Source of the DNA: Alkaliphilus oremlandii OhILAs
GTDB taxonomy: Bacteria > Bacillota > Clostridia > Peptostreptococcales > Natronincolaceae
Assembly (NCBI RefSeq): GCF_000018325.1
Contig: NC_009922.1
Span: forward strand, 1,798,001-1,862,000
Direction of reading: 5' to 3'
DNA: 64,000 nucleotides
Position numbers and translations under genes: made by a program. The first letter of the stretch is position 1; every line of letters starts with the position of its first letter. Below, in pieces: positions 52,363 through 61,304 of this stretch. The notes beneath the pieces were generated by a model that was not told the origin of the DNA, did no database searches, and was given only the letters and a program-made list of their open reading frames with translations.

Positions 52363-52418
52363 GTATAGGGTCTCCTTTAACATTTATATTCACTTAGCAA
52401 AAAAGCCAGTGACATGCA

Positions 52419-52715
52419 CTAGCGCTTTGGCAACTCTATTTTAGGATTCTCATGATTTTTACGATAGATCACAAATTTATTTCCTATGGCTTGTACAAAT
52501 TCAGCTCGTACCTTCTGTGCCACCTCATTTGCAGTTTCTTTTGTTTCTAATAGGCTGGTCTCCAAAATTGTAACCTTAACAATTTCTCGCGAATTTAAAG
52601 CCAAATCCAATTGCTCTAGAAAGGCATCCGTTATACCAGATTTCCCAATTTGCGTGATCGGTTTCAATCCATTGGCTATACTTTTTAAATAACTTCTTTG
52701 TTTTCCTGTTAGCAT
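52419..52715 (-). CDS. yhbY: YhbY family RNA-binding protein
   Basis: This 98-aa protein is a stand-alone CRM domain, as in bacterial YhbY, which associates with pre-50S ribosomal subunits. It begins M-L-T-G-K-Q-R-S-Y-L-K and shows the I-G-K-S-G-I-T loop near 23 and the V-Q-A-I-G-N-K-F-V-I-Y-R segment near 78. It lies between obgE and nadD. Confidence 0.93.
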   Translation of the reverse strand: MLTGKQRSYLKSIANGLKPITQIGKSGITDAFLEQLDLALNSREIVKVTILETSLLETKETANEVAQKVRAEFVQAIGNKFVIYRKNHENPKIELPKR

Positions 52716-52746
52716 TATTCTACTCCTTTATGCTTCTATTTATTTT

Positions 52747-54039
52747 CTAATTAAAATACTCAAATTCTACACTGTACATCTTCACTAAATCGCCCTCAGA
52801 AATTCCAGCTTCTTTCAATCGATCAATAACGCCTCTGTTTCTCAACACTTTTTGGAAATAGCTTAAGGAGTCTATGTCATCAAAATTCGTGGAGTTAATT
52901 AATCTTTCAATAAATCGGCCTTCTACAATGTATACATCATTCTCCCTAGTAACCGTAAAGTGATATTTATCCTCTGTCTCCTCGTATTTATATACCTTCT
53001 CTTCTTTTGGCGCAGTGTCTGCTTTTAAAGCTTCTATTTCCTCTAGTTCTTTCAATCGCTTTGATACATAGCTTAAAAGCTCATCCAAGCCCTGGCTTGT
53101 AGCAGCAGATATTGGAAATACCTCAATTCCTCTTTCGCTTAAAACTGCTTTCAATTTTTCTAAATTATCTTCCGCACCTGGAATATCAGTTTTATTCGCT
53201 GCCACTACTTGTGGTTTTTCTGCCAACTTCTCATTATATAAATGCAGTTCTTGATTTATCTTTTCAAAATCCTCCAGCGGGTCTCTTCCTTCTAGTCCAG
53301 CTACATCCAATACATGAATCAGTAGCTTCGTACGTTCAACATGTCTTAGAAATTCATGTCCAAGGCCTGTTCCTTCGTGAGCTCCTTCTATTAATCCTGG
53401 GATATCTGCTAAAACAAAGCTGTCACCAAATTTAGTTCGAACCACCCCTAAGTTCGGTGTCAATGTTGTAAAGTGATAATTGGCAATTTTAGGCTTTGCA
53501 CTTGTGACGACGGACAATAGCGTAGATTTTCCAACATTCGGAAATCCTACCAATCCTACATCTGCAATTAATTTCAATTCTAATACTACAGTTAGCTCCT
53601 GTCCTCTTTCTCCAGCAATAGCAAACCTTGGGGCCTGTCTAACAGAAGACTTAAAGTGACTATTACCTTTCCCGCCTTTTCCACCTCTTGCTACCACTAC
53701 CTGATCCTCAGAGCCCGTCAAGTCGGCAATAATCTCGCCAGTGTTCTCTTCTCTCACAATAGTTCCCGGTGGCACTTTCAATACGAGATCAGTACCATCT
53801 TTTCCATACATATTTCTATTTTTTCCATCTTCTCCATTTTCAGCAGAATAATGTTTTTGATATCGAAAATCCATTAAAGTTCTCATGCCTTCATCTACTT
53901 GGAAAATAATATTTCCACCCTTACCACCGTCGCCGCCGGCAGGTCCTCCTGCTGGAACATAAATCTCTCTTCTAAAAGCAACGGCACCATCGCCGCCTTT
54001 TCCAGCCTTTAAATATATTTTTGCTTTATCTATAAACAT
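52747..54039 (-). CDS. obgE: GTPase Obg
   Basis: Obg is an essential GTPase in 50S assembly and stress and sporulation control. The 430-aa protein has the glycine-rich Obg fold (residues 1-157), the GTPase domain with G-F-P-N-V-G-K-S-T near 165, D-I-P-G near 213 and N-K-T-D near 283, and a C-terminal OCT domain (about 350-430), the Gram-positive layout. In Bacillus it follows spo0B; here no spo0B lies between rpmA and obg. Confidence 0.96.
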   Translation of the reverse strand: MFIDKAKIYLKAGKGGDGAVAFRREIYVPAGGPAGGDGGKGGNIIFQVDEGMRTLMDFRYQKHYSAENGEDGKNRNMYGKDGTDLVLKVPPGTIVREENTGEIIADLTGSEDQVVVARGGKGGKGNSHFKSSVRQAPRFAIAGERGQELTVVLELKLIADVGLVGFPNVGKSTLLSVVTSAKPKIANYHFTTLTPNLGVVRTKFGDSFVLADIPGLIEGAHEGTGLGHEFLRHVERTKLLIHVLDVAGLEGRDPLEDFEKINQELHLYNEKLAEKPQVVAANKTDIPGAEDNLEKLKAVLSERGIEVFPISAATSQGLDELLSYVSKRLKELEEIEALKADTAPKEEKVYKYEETEDKYHFTVTRENDVYIVEGRFIERLINSTNFDDIDSLSYFQKVLRNRGVIDRLKEAGISEGDLVKMYSVEFEYFN

Positions 54040-54133
54040 ATAATCACCTCAACTATTACTATAATCTAGCTTTGTAAGTACCATAATTATAGCAATATAT
54101 AATTATACACACTCTTCACTATTTTACCATTTT

Positions 54134-54161
54134 ATTATATCAATAATCAGTCTGATGTCAA
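54134..54161 (-). promoter_or_regulatory. sigma-A promoter of obgE
   Basis: On the minus strand, TTGACA (54156-54161), a 16-bp spacer and TATAAT (54134-54139) lie about 95 bp upstream of the obg ATG and after the rpmA terminator. Confidence 0.7.
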
Positions 54162-54239
54162 CTAAATTTAGTATAACCATACATGTTGCAAAGAAAACAT
54201 ATAAATTCTGATCCCATACTAAAATACAACTTTCACATT

Positions 54240-54267
54240 AAAAAAACCGCCTTGGGCGGTTTTTTAG
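54240..54267 (-). terminator. terminator of rplU-prp-rpmA
   Basis: ACCGCC and GGCGGT close over a TTG loop with A/T extensions; on the minus strand seven T residues follow. The 5' arm begins inside the rpmA stop codon region. Confidence 0.92.
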
Positions 54268-54566
54268 TTAGCAGCTACTGTATTTTCTCTTGGATAAATA
54301 CTAACTTGCTTTTTATCTTTACCTTTTCTTTCGAACTTAACAATTCCATCTGCTGTTGCAAAAAGAGTATCGTCAGATCCCTTTCCTACGTTAACACCAG
54401 GATGGATTTTTGTTCCTCTTTGTCTTACTAGAATATTACCAGCTGTAACAAACTGTCCATCTGCTCTTTTTACGCCTAGTCTTTTGGAAATACTGTCACG
54501 ACCGTTTTTGGAGCTACCTACCCCTTTTTTGCTGGCGAATAATTGAAGATCTATTCTAAATAACAT
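54264..54566 (-). CDS. rpmA: 50S ribosomal protein L27 with Firmicutes N-terminal extension
   Basis: L27 stabilises the peptidyl-tRNA acceptor end in the 50S subunit. The 100-aa precursor starts M-L-F-R-I-D-L-Q-L-F and then A-S-K-K-G-V-G-S-S-K-N-G-R-D-S. The L-Q-L-F/A-S-K-K-G junction is the cleavage motif of the protease Prp, and the exposed mature terminus is required for L27 function in Firmicutes. prp is the gene directly upstream in the same transcript. Confidence 0.97.
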   Translation of the reverse strand: MLFRIDLQLFASKKGVGSSKNGRDSISKRLGVKRADGQFVTAGNILVRQRGTKIHPGVNVGKGSDDTLFATADGIVKFERKGKDKKQVSIYPRENTVAAN

Positions 54567-54569
54567 GAC

Positions 54570-54902
54570 TTACACCTCCTTGTCATGAATCTCAATATAT
54601 TGTGGATAACTCTCTTGAATATTTTTTAGTCCAAGGAGCATCGTATCCATTAAAAGCTTTATGTCATATAGCTCTTTTTCCGTTAAATTCATTGGCAATC
54701 TACATTTTAGATATCCGCTCTTTATTTCATGTTCGATAGCAACCTGCGCTACTTCATAGAGCCCTAAGACTGTGGTCTGTGTTAAAACAGAAACCGCAGC
54801 ACATACGATATCCTGTCCAGGTTCTGCCGCATAGGCATGACCTGTTACAATAAATTGTTCAATGCCTTTCTTCCGATTACGATAAATAGAAATTGATATC
54901 AT
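54570..54902 (-). CDS. prp: ribosomal-processing cysteine protease Prp
   Basis: Prp removes the N-terminal extension of L27. The 110-aa protein has the catalytic pair His22 (T-G-H-A) and Cys34 (D-I-V-C-A-A-V-S), with a glycine-containing loop between them. It sits between rplU and rpmA (YsxB position), separated from rpmA by 3 bp. Confidence 0.95.
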   Translation of the reverse strand: MISISIYRNRKKGIEQFIVTGHAYAAEPGQDIVCAAVSVLTQTTVLGLYEVAQVAIEHEIKSGYLKCRLPMNLTEKELYDIKLLMDTMLLGLKNIQESYPQYIEIHDKEV

Positions 54903-54912
54903 AGACTAATTC

Positions 54913-55224
54913 CTAAGCATTAATCTTCTCAATAACTAATTTTGTGTACGGTTGACGATGTCCTTGCTTTCTTCTATAATCCTTTTTCGGCTTATATTTG
55001 AAAATGATGATTTTCTTAGCTTTTCCTTGTTCAAGAACTTTAGCTTCAACTTTAGCTCCTGCAACCATTGGCGCTCCAACAGTTAAGTTACCATCTTTTG
55101 AAACTGCTAATACACTGTCAATTGTAACGATATCTCCTTGATTCGCATCTAATTTTTCAACGAATAAAGTATCTCCTTCTTGAACTCTGTATTGTTTTCC
55201 ACCTGTTTCAATAATTGCGTACAT
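54913..55224 (-). CDS. rplU: 50S ribosomal protein L21
   Basis: L21 binds 23S rRNA in the large subunit. The 103-aa protein begins M-Y-A-I-I-E-T-G-G-K-Q-Y-R-V and has the C-terminal Y-K-P-K-K-D-Y-R-R-K-Q-G-H-R-Q motif typical of the family. It leads the rplU-prp-rpmA operon with its own leader RNA and promoter. Confidence 0.98.
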   Translation of the reverse strand: MYAIIETGGKQYRVQEGDTLFVEKLDANQGDIVTIDSVLAVSKDGNLTVGAPMVAGAKVEAKVLEQGKAKKIIIFKYKPKKDYRRKQGHRQPYTKLVIEKINA

Positions 55225-55229
55225 TCATT

Positions 55230-55305
55230 ACACCTCCCTGACCCAAACTCGCCAAATGCTAGGTACTTGCGTTTTAAACCCGATTTGTGCGGCTACCTAC
55301 AGATA
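55230..55305 (-). ncRNA. L21 leader (ribosomal protein autoregulatory element)
   Basis: The short 5' UTR between the promoter and rplU contains, on the minus strand, GTAGGTAGCCGCAC, CGGGTTTAAAACGC and AAGTACCTAGC. These can form the small structured leader known upstream of rplU-prp-rpmA in Firmicutes, thought to bind L21. The call rests on position and partial motif recall; no covariance model was run. Confidence 0.65.
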
Positions 55306-55308
55306 TAT

Positions 55309-55337
55309 ATAATACCATAGCAACCCTATGGTGTCAA
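55309..55337 (-). promoter_or_regulatory. sigma-A promoter of rplU-prp-rpmA with dyad spacer
   Basis: On the minus strand, TTGACA (55332-55337) and TATTAT (55309-55314) are separated by 17 bp. The spacer CCATAG-GGTTG-CTATGG is itself a perfect inverted repeat. It starts directly at the rng stop codon, so the dyad may be an operator or a short terminator for rng. Confidence 0.75.
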
Positions 55338-56843
55338 CTATTTGGTAGACAAATCATTCAATACTTTTTTGACATTTTCCAGACTGCCCATGGCCTTAGT
55401 CTTTAGATCATCAAAATTTAGAGAAGGATTGGGCACAATAAAGGATTGAACCTTTGTTAGACCCTCGATCTCCTTGCGAGTAATAAACTCTTCTTCAAAT
55501 ATTTTGAATGCCGTTGGATGAACTTCGAATATAACTGCCTCGCAACTGGTATGTAGCGCAATGCGCCGCATTTCTTTTTCAAACCTTTGAAGCAATGTAT
55601 ATTCGTTGAGCAGCTTTCCAGATCCATCACAGCAATGGCATTTTTTTTGCATTACGGACTCTAGCTTCTGTCTTACCTTTTTTCTTGTCATTTCAACTAA
55701 GCCCAGTTCTGTCATTCCTAAGATTTTACTTTTAGTTCGATCTTTGTTTAAGGATTTTTCTAGTAAATTCAATACCTTCTGCTCATCTTCTTCATTGGAC
55801 ATATCGATAAAGTCGATGATAATAATTCCACCGATATCCCTCAACCTTAACTGCTTTGCAATTTCTACAGCTGCCTCTAAATTTGTTTTTAAAACAGTAT
55901 CCTCTAAATCCGTTATACCGACGTATTTCCCTGTGTTTACATCTACAACCGTCAGGGCCTCCGTGCTATCTATAACAATATAGCCACCGCTCTTTAGCCA
56001 TATTTTTCTTTCCAAGGCTTTATGAATTTGTGATTCGATCTTATAATGTCTAAATATATCATGGCTCTCCTCAAAATAAGAAAGTCGGTCCTTCAAATTT
56101 GGTGACAGTAATTCTACTAAGTCCATGGCACTTTTATATTCATTCTCATCATTAATGATAAATTCATGGATATTTTTACTAAAGGTATCTCGAATGGTTT
56201 TATCGATCAAGTCAAAATCCTTGTAGATGAGCCTTGGTGCAAAACCTAATTTTTTTTCTTTTTCAATCTTCTGCCATAATTTCAGCAGAAATTTTATATC
56301 CTCTCGAAAATCGTCCTTACTCTTTCCTTCGGCTACAGTCCTTAGGATCACGCCCATATTTTCCGGCTTCAACGCTTCGATTTCAGCCTTCAAACGTTCC
56401 CTTTCCTCTGCACTGCCGATCTTTCTAGATACACCGATATACTGTGTATCTGGCATTAACACAAGGTATCTTCCTGGCAGTGTTATATTAGTCGTTACCC
56501 TTGCACCTTTATCTGCAATGGGTTCTTTGATCACTTGAACAATAATCTCCTGACCTTGTTTTACCACATCTTTAATGGATATTTCCCGATCCACGAAATC
56601 CTTTTTATTAAAATATTCTTGCCCTAAAGCATCTTTCACGTAAAGAAAACAGTTTTTTTCTAAACCGATGTCTACAAAGGCAGCTTGCATTCCAGGAAGT
56701 ACATTCACTACCCTACCTTTATAAATATTTCCCACGATACGTTTATTGTTCCGTCTTTCGATGTATAGCTCAACCAGTTCTTCATCTTCCAGGATCGCTA
56801 ATCTATTTTCACTGATGCCCACATCTACTATAATTTGGTTCAT
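55338..56843 (-). CDS. rng: ribonuclease G/E family
   Basis: This single-strand-specific endoribonuclease matures rRNA and degrades mRNA. The 501-aa protein has an S1 domain (about residues 38-110), an RNase H-like/DNase I-like catalytic core with V-D-V-N-T-G-K and I-I-D-F-I-D-M aspartates, and the zinc-link C-H-C-C-D-G-S-G motif. It lacks the long C-terminal scaffold of RNase E, so RNase G is the closest name. The ATG at 56843 has AGGAGG and AAAGGA upstream; a 21-codon upstream extension overlaps the preceding gene and is rejected. Confidence 0.94.
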   Translation of the reverse strand: MNQIIVDVGISENRLAILEDEELVELYIERRNNKRIVGNIYKGRVVNVLPGMQAAFVDIGLEKNCFLYVKDALGQEYFNKKDFVDREISIKDVVKQGQEIIVQVIKEPIADKGARVTTNITLPGRYLVLMPDTQYIGVSRKIGSAEERERLKAEIEALKPENMGVILRTVAEGKSKDDFREDIKFLLKLWQKIEKEKKLGFAPRLIYKDFDLIDKTIRDTFSKNIHEFIINDENEYKSAMDLVELLSPNLKDRLSYFEESHDIFRHYKIESQIHKALERKIWLKSGGYIVIDSTEALTVVDVNTGKYVGITDLEDTVLKTNLEAAVEIAKQLRLRDIGGIIIIDFIDMSNEEDEQKVLNLLEKSLNKDRTKSKILGMTELGLVEMTRKKVRQKLESVMQKKCHCCDGSGKLLNEYTLLQRFEKEMRRIALHTSCEAVIFEVHPTAFKIFEEEFITRKEIEGLTKVQSFIVPNPSLNFDDLKTKAMGSLENVKKVLNDLSTK

Positions 56844-56859
56844 AGAATCCTTTCGCCTC

Positions 56860-57609
56860 CTATTTAAGAGTATCCAGTCCGTCCAATGGTGTTTTGTTTT
56901 CTCCATTTTCTTCTTTAAATAAATCCAAACGATGAATTCTTACGCTATCTAAAATAATAGAAATTTTCTCAAGCTCATCCATCTTTTGAACTACCACTTC
57001 TGGTTTTAAATTTCCTTGGCTTCCTGCTGCTAAATCCATTTTTAATACTATGGTATGCTGATCTAGTGAAAATAATGTAATGCTGTGAATCCATGGTCTA
57101 ATATTGGTTTCTGAAAATACAGGTTTTTTATTCCGATGATTTCCTTTATTCTTCTTATCCTTTTTTTCCTTGATTTCTATGATGGATTCTTCGGCTAAAA
57201 ATTCTTTGATTTGATGATTGATGGCGTCTTCTTCCAATAATTCTGTCGTTCTAAATTGTACTAAGTAAGTGGAGCTGGCAACGACCGACATCAATGATTG
57301 TTCTTTAGAGCTTATTTCAAGACTTTTGATTATACCTAACCCCTCAGGCAATACATGATTTAGACTATCTTTAAAGGATTCTGCATCCATTTCTTCCATC
57401 AACTGAACATCAATATATTCTCCATCGCTGGCCACACCTACCCCTAGGGCCGTAGCAAATGCCATGATTGGTCTTGGGTTAAAGCCTTGTGTATAATCGA
57501 CAGGGATATTTGCTCTCCGAATGGCCCTTTCAAAAACCCTTACAAGATCTAAGTGAGAGATAAAAACCATATCTCCTTTTTTATAAAATCTAGAACGTAT
57601 GGTTACCAT
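56860..57609 (-). CDS. TIGR03936 family radical SAM-associated protein (DUF2344)
   Basis: This 249-aa cytosolic protein belongs to the DUF2344/TIGR03936 family, found fused to or next to TIGR03960 radical-SAM proteins. It shows I-S-H-L-D-L-V-R near residue 19, R-A-N-I-P-V near 33 and G-F-N-P-R-P near 43. Its role is unknown; a tRNA- or rRNA-related function is suggested only by the neighbours rng and rplU. Its ATG shares a base with the TAA of the preceding gene (TAATG), indicating translational coupling. Confidence 0.88.
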   Translation of the reverse strand: MVTIRSRFYKKGDMVFISHLDLVRVFERAIRRANIPVDYTQGFNPRPIMAFATALGVGVASDGEYIDVQLMEEMDAESFKDSLNHVLPEGLGIIKSLEISSKEQSLMSVVASSTYLVQFRTTELLEEDAINHQIKEFLAEESIIEIKEKKDKKNKGNHRNKKPVFSETNIRPWIHSITLFSLDQHTIVLKMDLAAGSQGNLKPEVVVQKMDELEKISIILDSVRIHRLDLFKEENGENKTPLDGLDTLK

Positions 57610-59447
57610 TAGCATATACCTCCCGTAAATATCTGATTAACGCCACAGCCTGAACAGCTTGTCCTACAGTTCGCAGTAACTTTTTCTGCTTGAGCATTTT
57701 TATGTTCTCTAATTAAAAACTCTTTGCTCACACCTACATCTATATGATCCCAAGGTAACACCTCATCGTAGGATCGATGACGATTGGCATAGAATGCTGG
57801 ATCTATTTCTGCTTTATCAAATACTGCCATCCATTTTTCGAAGTCAAAATGTTCTATCCATCCATCAAACTTACAGCCTTCCTCTACGGCAATTTCCAGT
57901 ACCTTAGAAAGCCTTCGATCTCCTTTGGCAAATACAGCTTCTAATAGACTGGTTTTAGAGTCATGGTAGTTGAATGTAATATTTTTATGCTTCAGCGCTG
58001 ACACCAGTAATTTTTGTTTTTCATAAATTTTGTTCAGCTCATCCTGTGGCTCCCATTGGAAAGGCGTGAAAGGCTTCGGTACAAAGGTAGAAGCACTTAC
58101 TGTAACATTTAATCCCTTTCCTCGTTTCTCCTTTGGTACATTATAGTAAGCATCGACCACCTTAAAAGCAAGATCCTTTATTCCCAATAGATCTTCGTTT
58201 GTTTCCGTTGGTAATCCAATCATAAAGTAAAGCTTTACACTGCTCCAGCCAGAATTAAAGGCATTTTCAGCAGCATGGACTAAGTCGTCCTCTGTAATTC
58301 CTTTATTAATAACATCTCGGAGTCTCTGACTTCCAGCCTCTGGTGCGAAGGTTAACCCCGTCTTTCGGACTTTTTGGATCTCTTCAATCAATTCTAATGA
58401 AAAATTGTCCAATCTCAGAGAAGGCAATGAAATGCCAATTTTTTTGCTGCCATATTCATCGATTAAATGTCTGACCAATTCCTCTAGCTGCGAATAATCG
58501 CTGGTACTTAAGGAAGCTAAAGAAATTTCATCATACCCCGTACTATTTACTAAAGCCTTGGTTATTTCCTGTAGTCTATCGAAGGATTTTTCTCGAACAG
58601 GTCTGTAGATAATCCCAGCCTGACAGAAGCGACAACCTCGGATACAACCTCTAAAAACCTCCATCATCACTCGATCATGGACAATATTCAAATAAGGGAC
58701 AATAATCTCTTCTGGATAAAATACTTCATCTAAATTTTCAATAACTCTTTTTTGTATGGTTCTCGGTATTTCTTCATACCTGGGCTCAACAGATCGAATG
58801 GTGCCATCCACATTGTAATGGACTTCATATAGGGAAGGAACATATACGCCTTGGATCAATGCAGCCCTTCTTAGAAACTCCTGCCGATCATACTTTGCTT
58901 TTTTATGTTCCGCGTATAAATCTGTAATTTCTAACAGAACTTCCTCCGCTTCTCCCAATACTGCAATATCTATAAAATCTGCAATGGGTTCACAATTATA
59001 TACGCAGGGTCCCCCCACGATAACAATTGGGTCTTCAACCTTTCTATCCTTACTATAAAGGGGGATATTGGCTAATTTCAGCATATTTAATATATTGGTA
59101 TAGCTCATTTCATATTGAAGGGTAAATCCTACAAAGTCAAAATGTTGAATCGGCTGTCTGCTTTCTAAAGCAAATAAGGGGATATGATTTCGCTTCATTT
59201 CTTCTTCCATATCCATTGCAGGTGCAAAAACCCTTTCACAAAAAATATTTTCTTTGCTGTTCAATAAATTATATAAGATCTGCATCCCTAAATGGCTCAT
59301 GCCAACTTCATAAACGTCTGGAAAACAAAAAGCAAAACGCAACGTGTCCTCTTTTACATCTTTATGTATACTATTAATTTCATTTCCTAGGTATCTGGCA
59401 GGCTTTTCTACTTTATACAGTAATTCCTCTATTTGTAACTGGTTCAT
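57609..59447 (-). CDS. TIGR03960 family radical SAM protein with B12-binding-like N-terminus
   Basis: This 612-aa radical-SAM protein has an N-terminal B12-binding-like domain (about residues 20-190) and a radical-SAM core with the cluster motif C-I-R-G-C-R-F-C-Q near 265. The C-terminal part includes C-R-T-S-C-S-G-C-G-V-N. The family is widespread in Firmicutes beside DUF2344 proteins and rng, but the substrate is not established. No frame damage is seen. Confidence 0.92.
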   Translation of the reverse strand: MNQLQIEELLYKVEKPARYLGNEINSIHKDVKEDTLRFAFCFPDVYEVGMSHLGMQILYNLLNSKENIFCERVFAPAMDMEEEMKRNHIPLFALESRQPIQHFDFVGFTLQYEMSYTNILNMLKLANIPLYSKDRKVEDPIVIVGGPCVYNCEPIADFIDIAVLGEAEEVLLEITDLYAEHKKAKYDRQEFLRRAALIQGVYVPSLYEVHYNVDGTIRSVEPRYEEIPRTIQKRVIENLDEVFYPEEIIVPYLNIVHDRVMMEVFRGCIRGCRFCQAGIIYRPVREKSFDRLQEITKALVNSTGYDEISLASLSTSDYSQLEELVRHLIDEYGSKKIGISLPSLRLDNFSLELIEEIQKVRKTGLTFAPEAGSQRLRDVINKGITEDDLVHAAENAFNSGWSSVKLYFMIGLPTETNEDLLGIKDLAFKVVDAYYNVPKEKRGKGLNVTVSASTFVPKPFTPFQWEPQDELNKIYEKQKLLVSALKHKNITFNYHDSKTSLLEAVFAKGDRRLSKVLEIAVEEGCKFDGWIEHFDFEKWMAVFDKAEIDPAFYANRHRSYDEVLPWDHIDVGVSKEFLIREHKNAQAEKVTANCRTSCSGCGVNQIFTGGIC

Positions 59448-59546
59448 TATTTTTCTCCCTTCAAGATCATCTTTAGTTATATCATAACATAAACTATCTA
59501 AAATTATTTATTTACTTCAAAGATCCCATCATACCGTCCCATATTT

Positions 59547-60428
59547 CTACATTCTTAGCAGTTCGCCTAATGTAGTGGTATTTTCATACTTAAAAATAGC
59601 ATCAATCACTTCACTTTCAGATATACTTCCAATTACTTTGCCTTTCGTATCTACAATTGTTATAATATAATATTTTTCTAATGTAAACTCTTCCAGTATT
59701 TTTCTTATCTCAATAAATTCCATGGCGATGATATTTTTGGCTTCCATGGTTCCCTCATAAAATAAGGATTTTTTATTTAACACTAGATTTTTAGCAAATA
59801 TCAGATTAACTCTAGATTTCTCCTTTGCATTAGATAGCCCAATATAAACAGCCAATGCACTTAAAAAAGCATACTCTATATTATAAACGAATGTTAAGTA
59901 TATTCCAATAGAAAACAATAAGATGCATAGGATATATCCCAGCCTGATAACCATATAGGTGGCTTTTTTAATCCCTAGATAGGGAGCCAACAGCCCTCTA
60001 AACACTCTTCCGCCATCTAAAGGAAGCATTGGCATCAAATTGAACAGCCCTATGCTTAAATTGACTGTAATAAAAAATTCCATATTTTCCTGCCATGGTT
60101 TATTTCCTAGTCTTAAAACAGCAAATGAAATCAATATCAGGATAAAATTTAAAAGCGGTCCAGCTAAAGCAATGGCTATCTCCTGCTTTGAATTCCCTTC
60201 AATATCACCTAAGAATTTTGCAACGCCACCAAAAACAAACAATTTAATTTCTTTTACCTGAATTCCATAGTAAATACACATGAAACAATGAGATAATTCG
60301 TGAAGGAACACAACTGCAATCAATATCAGAAGCTTGTAAAAATAATTAAAAATCATACTGAAAATCAGTATGAAAATTATTGAATAACTGGTCTTTACTT
60401 CTATATTATATATTTTAAATAATGTCAT
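59547..60428 (-). CDS. SpoIVFB-like site-2 intramembrane metalloprotease (M50)
   Basis: SpoIVFB cleaves pro-sigma-K in the mother cell during sporulation. The 293-aa protein has several transmembrane helices, the zinc motif H43-E-L-S-H47, a second-site P-L-D-G-G-R-V motif near 137, and a C-terminal CBS-like domain (about 225-290) that could sense ATP. Its position next to a SpoIVFA-like gene and minCDE matches the Bacillus order, which favours this paralogue. Confidence 0.9.
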   Translation of the reverse strand: MTLFKIYNIEVKTSYSIIFILIFSMIFNYFYKLLILIAVVFLHELSHCFMCIYYGIQVKEIKLFVFGGVAKFLGDIEGNSKQEIAIALAGPLLNFILILISFAVLRLGNKPWQENMEFFITVNLSIGLFNLMPMLPLDGGRVFRGLLAPYLGIKKATYMVIRLGYILCILLFSIGIYLTFVYNIEYAFLSALAVYIGLSNAKEKSRVNLIFAKNLVLNKKSLFYEGTMEAKNIIAMEFIEIRKILEEFTLEKYYIITIVDTKGKVIGSISESEVIDAIFKYENTTTLGELLRM

Positions 60429-60446
60429 TTTATTTTTAGCTCCATA

Positions 60447-61136
60447 CTATAATTGTTTTGTGCTTAGATTCATATATTGAATCGGATCAATCGCCTCATT
60501 CCGATACCATACTTCCAACAAAAATTTTTCTGTTGAAGTTCCAATCTTTTGACCCCGATCTACACTTTGGTTCATATTGACATTATTTTCGCCTAAGTAT
60601 TTATATACAGAAAGTAGTTCCCCTTTATGTTTAATGATAATATAGTTCCCTATGGCTTTATTAGAGCCTACTTCAATAACAACCCCATCATCAACGGAAT
60701 AAATATTTGTTCCTGTTTCACTTTTAAAAATCATACCATTTGCTTTATATTCAGTAGAACCAATGGGCTCATTAAAATACGTAATTATTTCGCCATCAAT
60801 TGGCATGATAAATCGCTCTGCCAGCTTATCTTCACTTTTCATTGCCTCAATGGTTTTATTACCAAGGTGTTGGATATACTTAGGAATCCCTTTAAGATTC
60901 CCAATATAATCTTCCATACTATAGCTATAATCTAGTTTTTCTTTTAAAAAGTTGATTGCATTTTTAGGTGCATCAAATTTAAGTGCTTTTATCATAAAAA
61001 TACTGGCAGTTATAAGGAGCACTGTTATGAGCCGAATCCACGTCTTATTCAGCCAATCTTCATAATTCATAAATAAAACTTTTCCGTTGCCCCATATATT
61101 ATTAAAATATTTTCCTTTATTTTTACGCACAATCAT
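60447..61136 (-). CDS. SpoIVFA-like protein with degenerate M23 domain
   Basis: This 229-aa membrane protein has an N-terminal anchor (about residues 35-52 of the chain) and a C-terminal LytM/M23-like beta domain (about 125-225). The M23 zinc ligands are not conserved: N-G replaces the first H-x-G, K replaces the Asp, and the H-x-H site reads F-L-L-E-V. It is thus probably non-catalytic, as expected for SpoIVFA, the scaffold that anchors and inhibits SpoIVFB. The ATG at 61136 follows AAAGGAG. It lies between minE and the SpoIVFB-like gene. Confidence 0.85.
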   Translation of the reverse strand: MIVRKNKGKYFNNIWGNGKVLFMNYEDWLNKTWIRLITVLLITASIFMIKALKFDAPKNAINFLKEKLDYSYSMEDYIGNLKGIPKYIQHLGNKTIEAMKSEDKLAERFIMPIDGEIITYFNEPIGSTEYKANGMIFKSETGTNIYSVDDGVVIEVGSNKAIGNYIIIKHKGELLSVYKYLGENNVNMNQSVDRGQKIGTSTEKFLLEVWYRNEAIDPIQYMNLSTKQL

Positions 61137-61304
61137 ATATACCACTCCTTTGCTTTAGTATAATATATTGATTGCGCATCGTATTTATTACTTTATGGAA
61201 TCCTTCCATATAAAAAAAGCTCCTAGAAAGAAGCTTCCAATAAGTAAAGACCATTTAATTAGATTAAATAGCCTTTACACCCAACATATTCAATTGGAAA
61301 ATTA

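Noticed and set aside
56844..56906. N-terminal extension of RNase G
   Set aside because: It overlaps the end of the upstream gene, is rich in Trp, His and Arg, and the standard M-N-Q-I-I-V-D start has a strong ribosome binding site.
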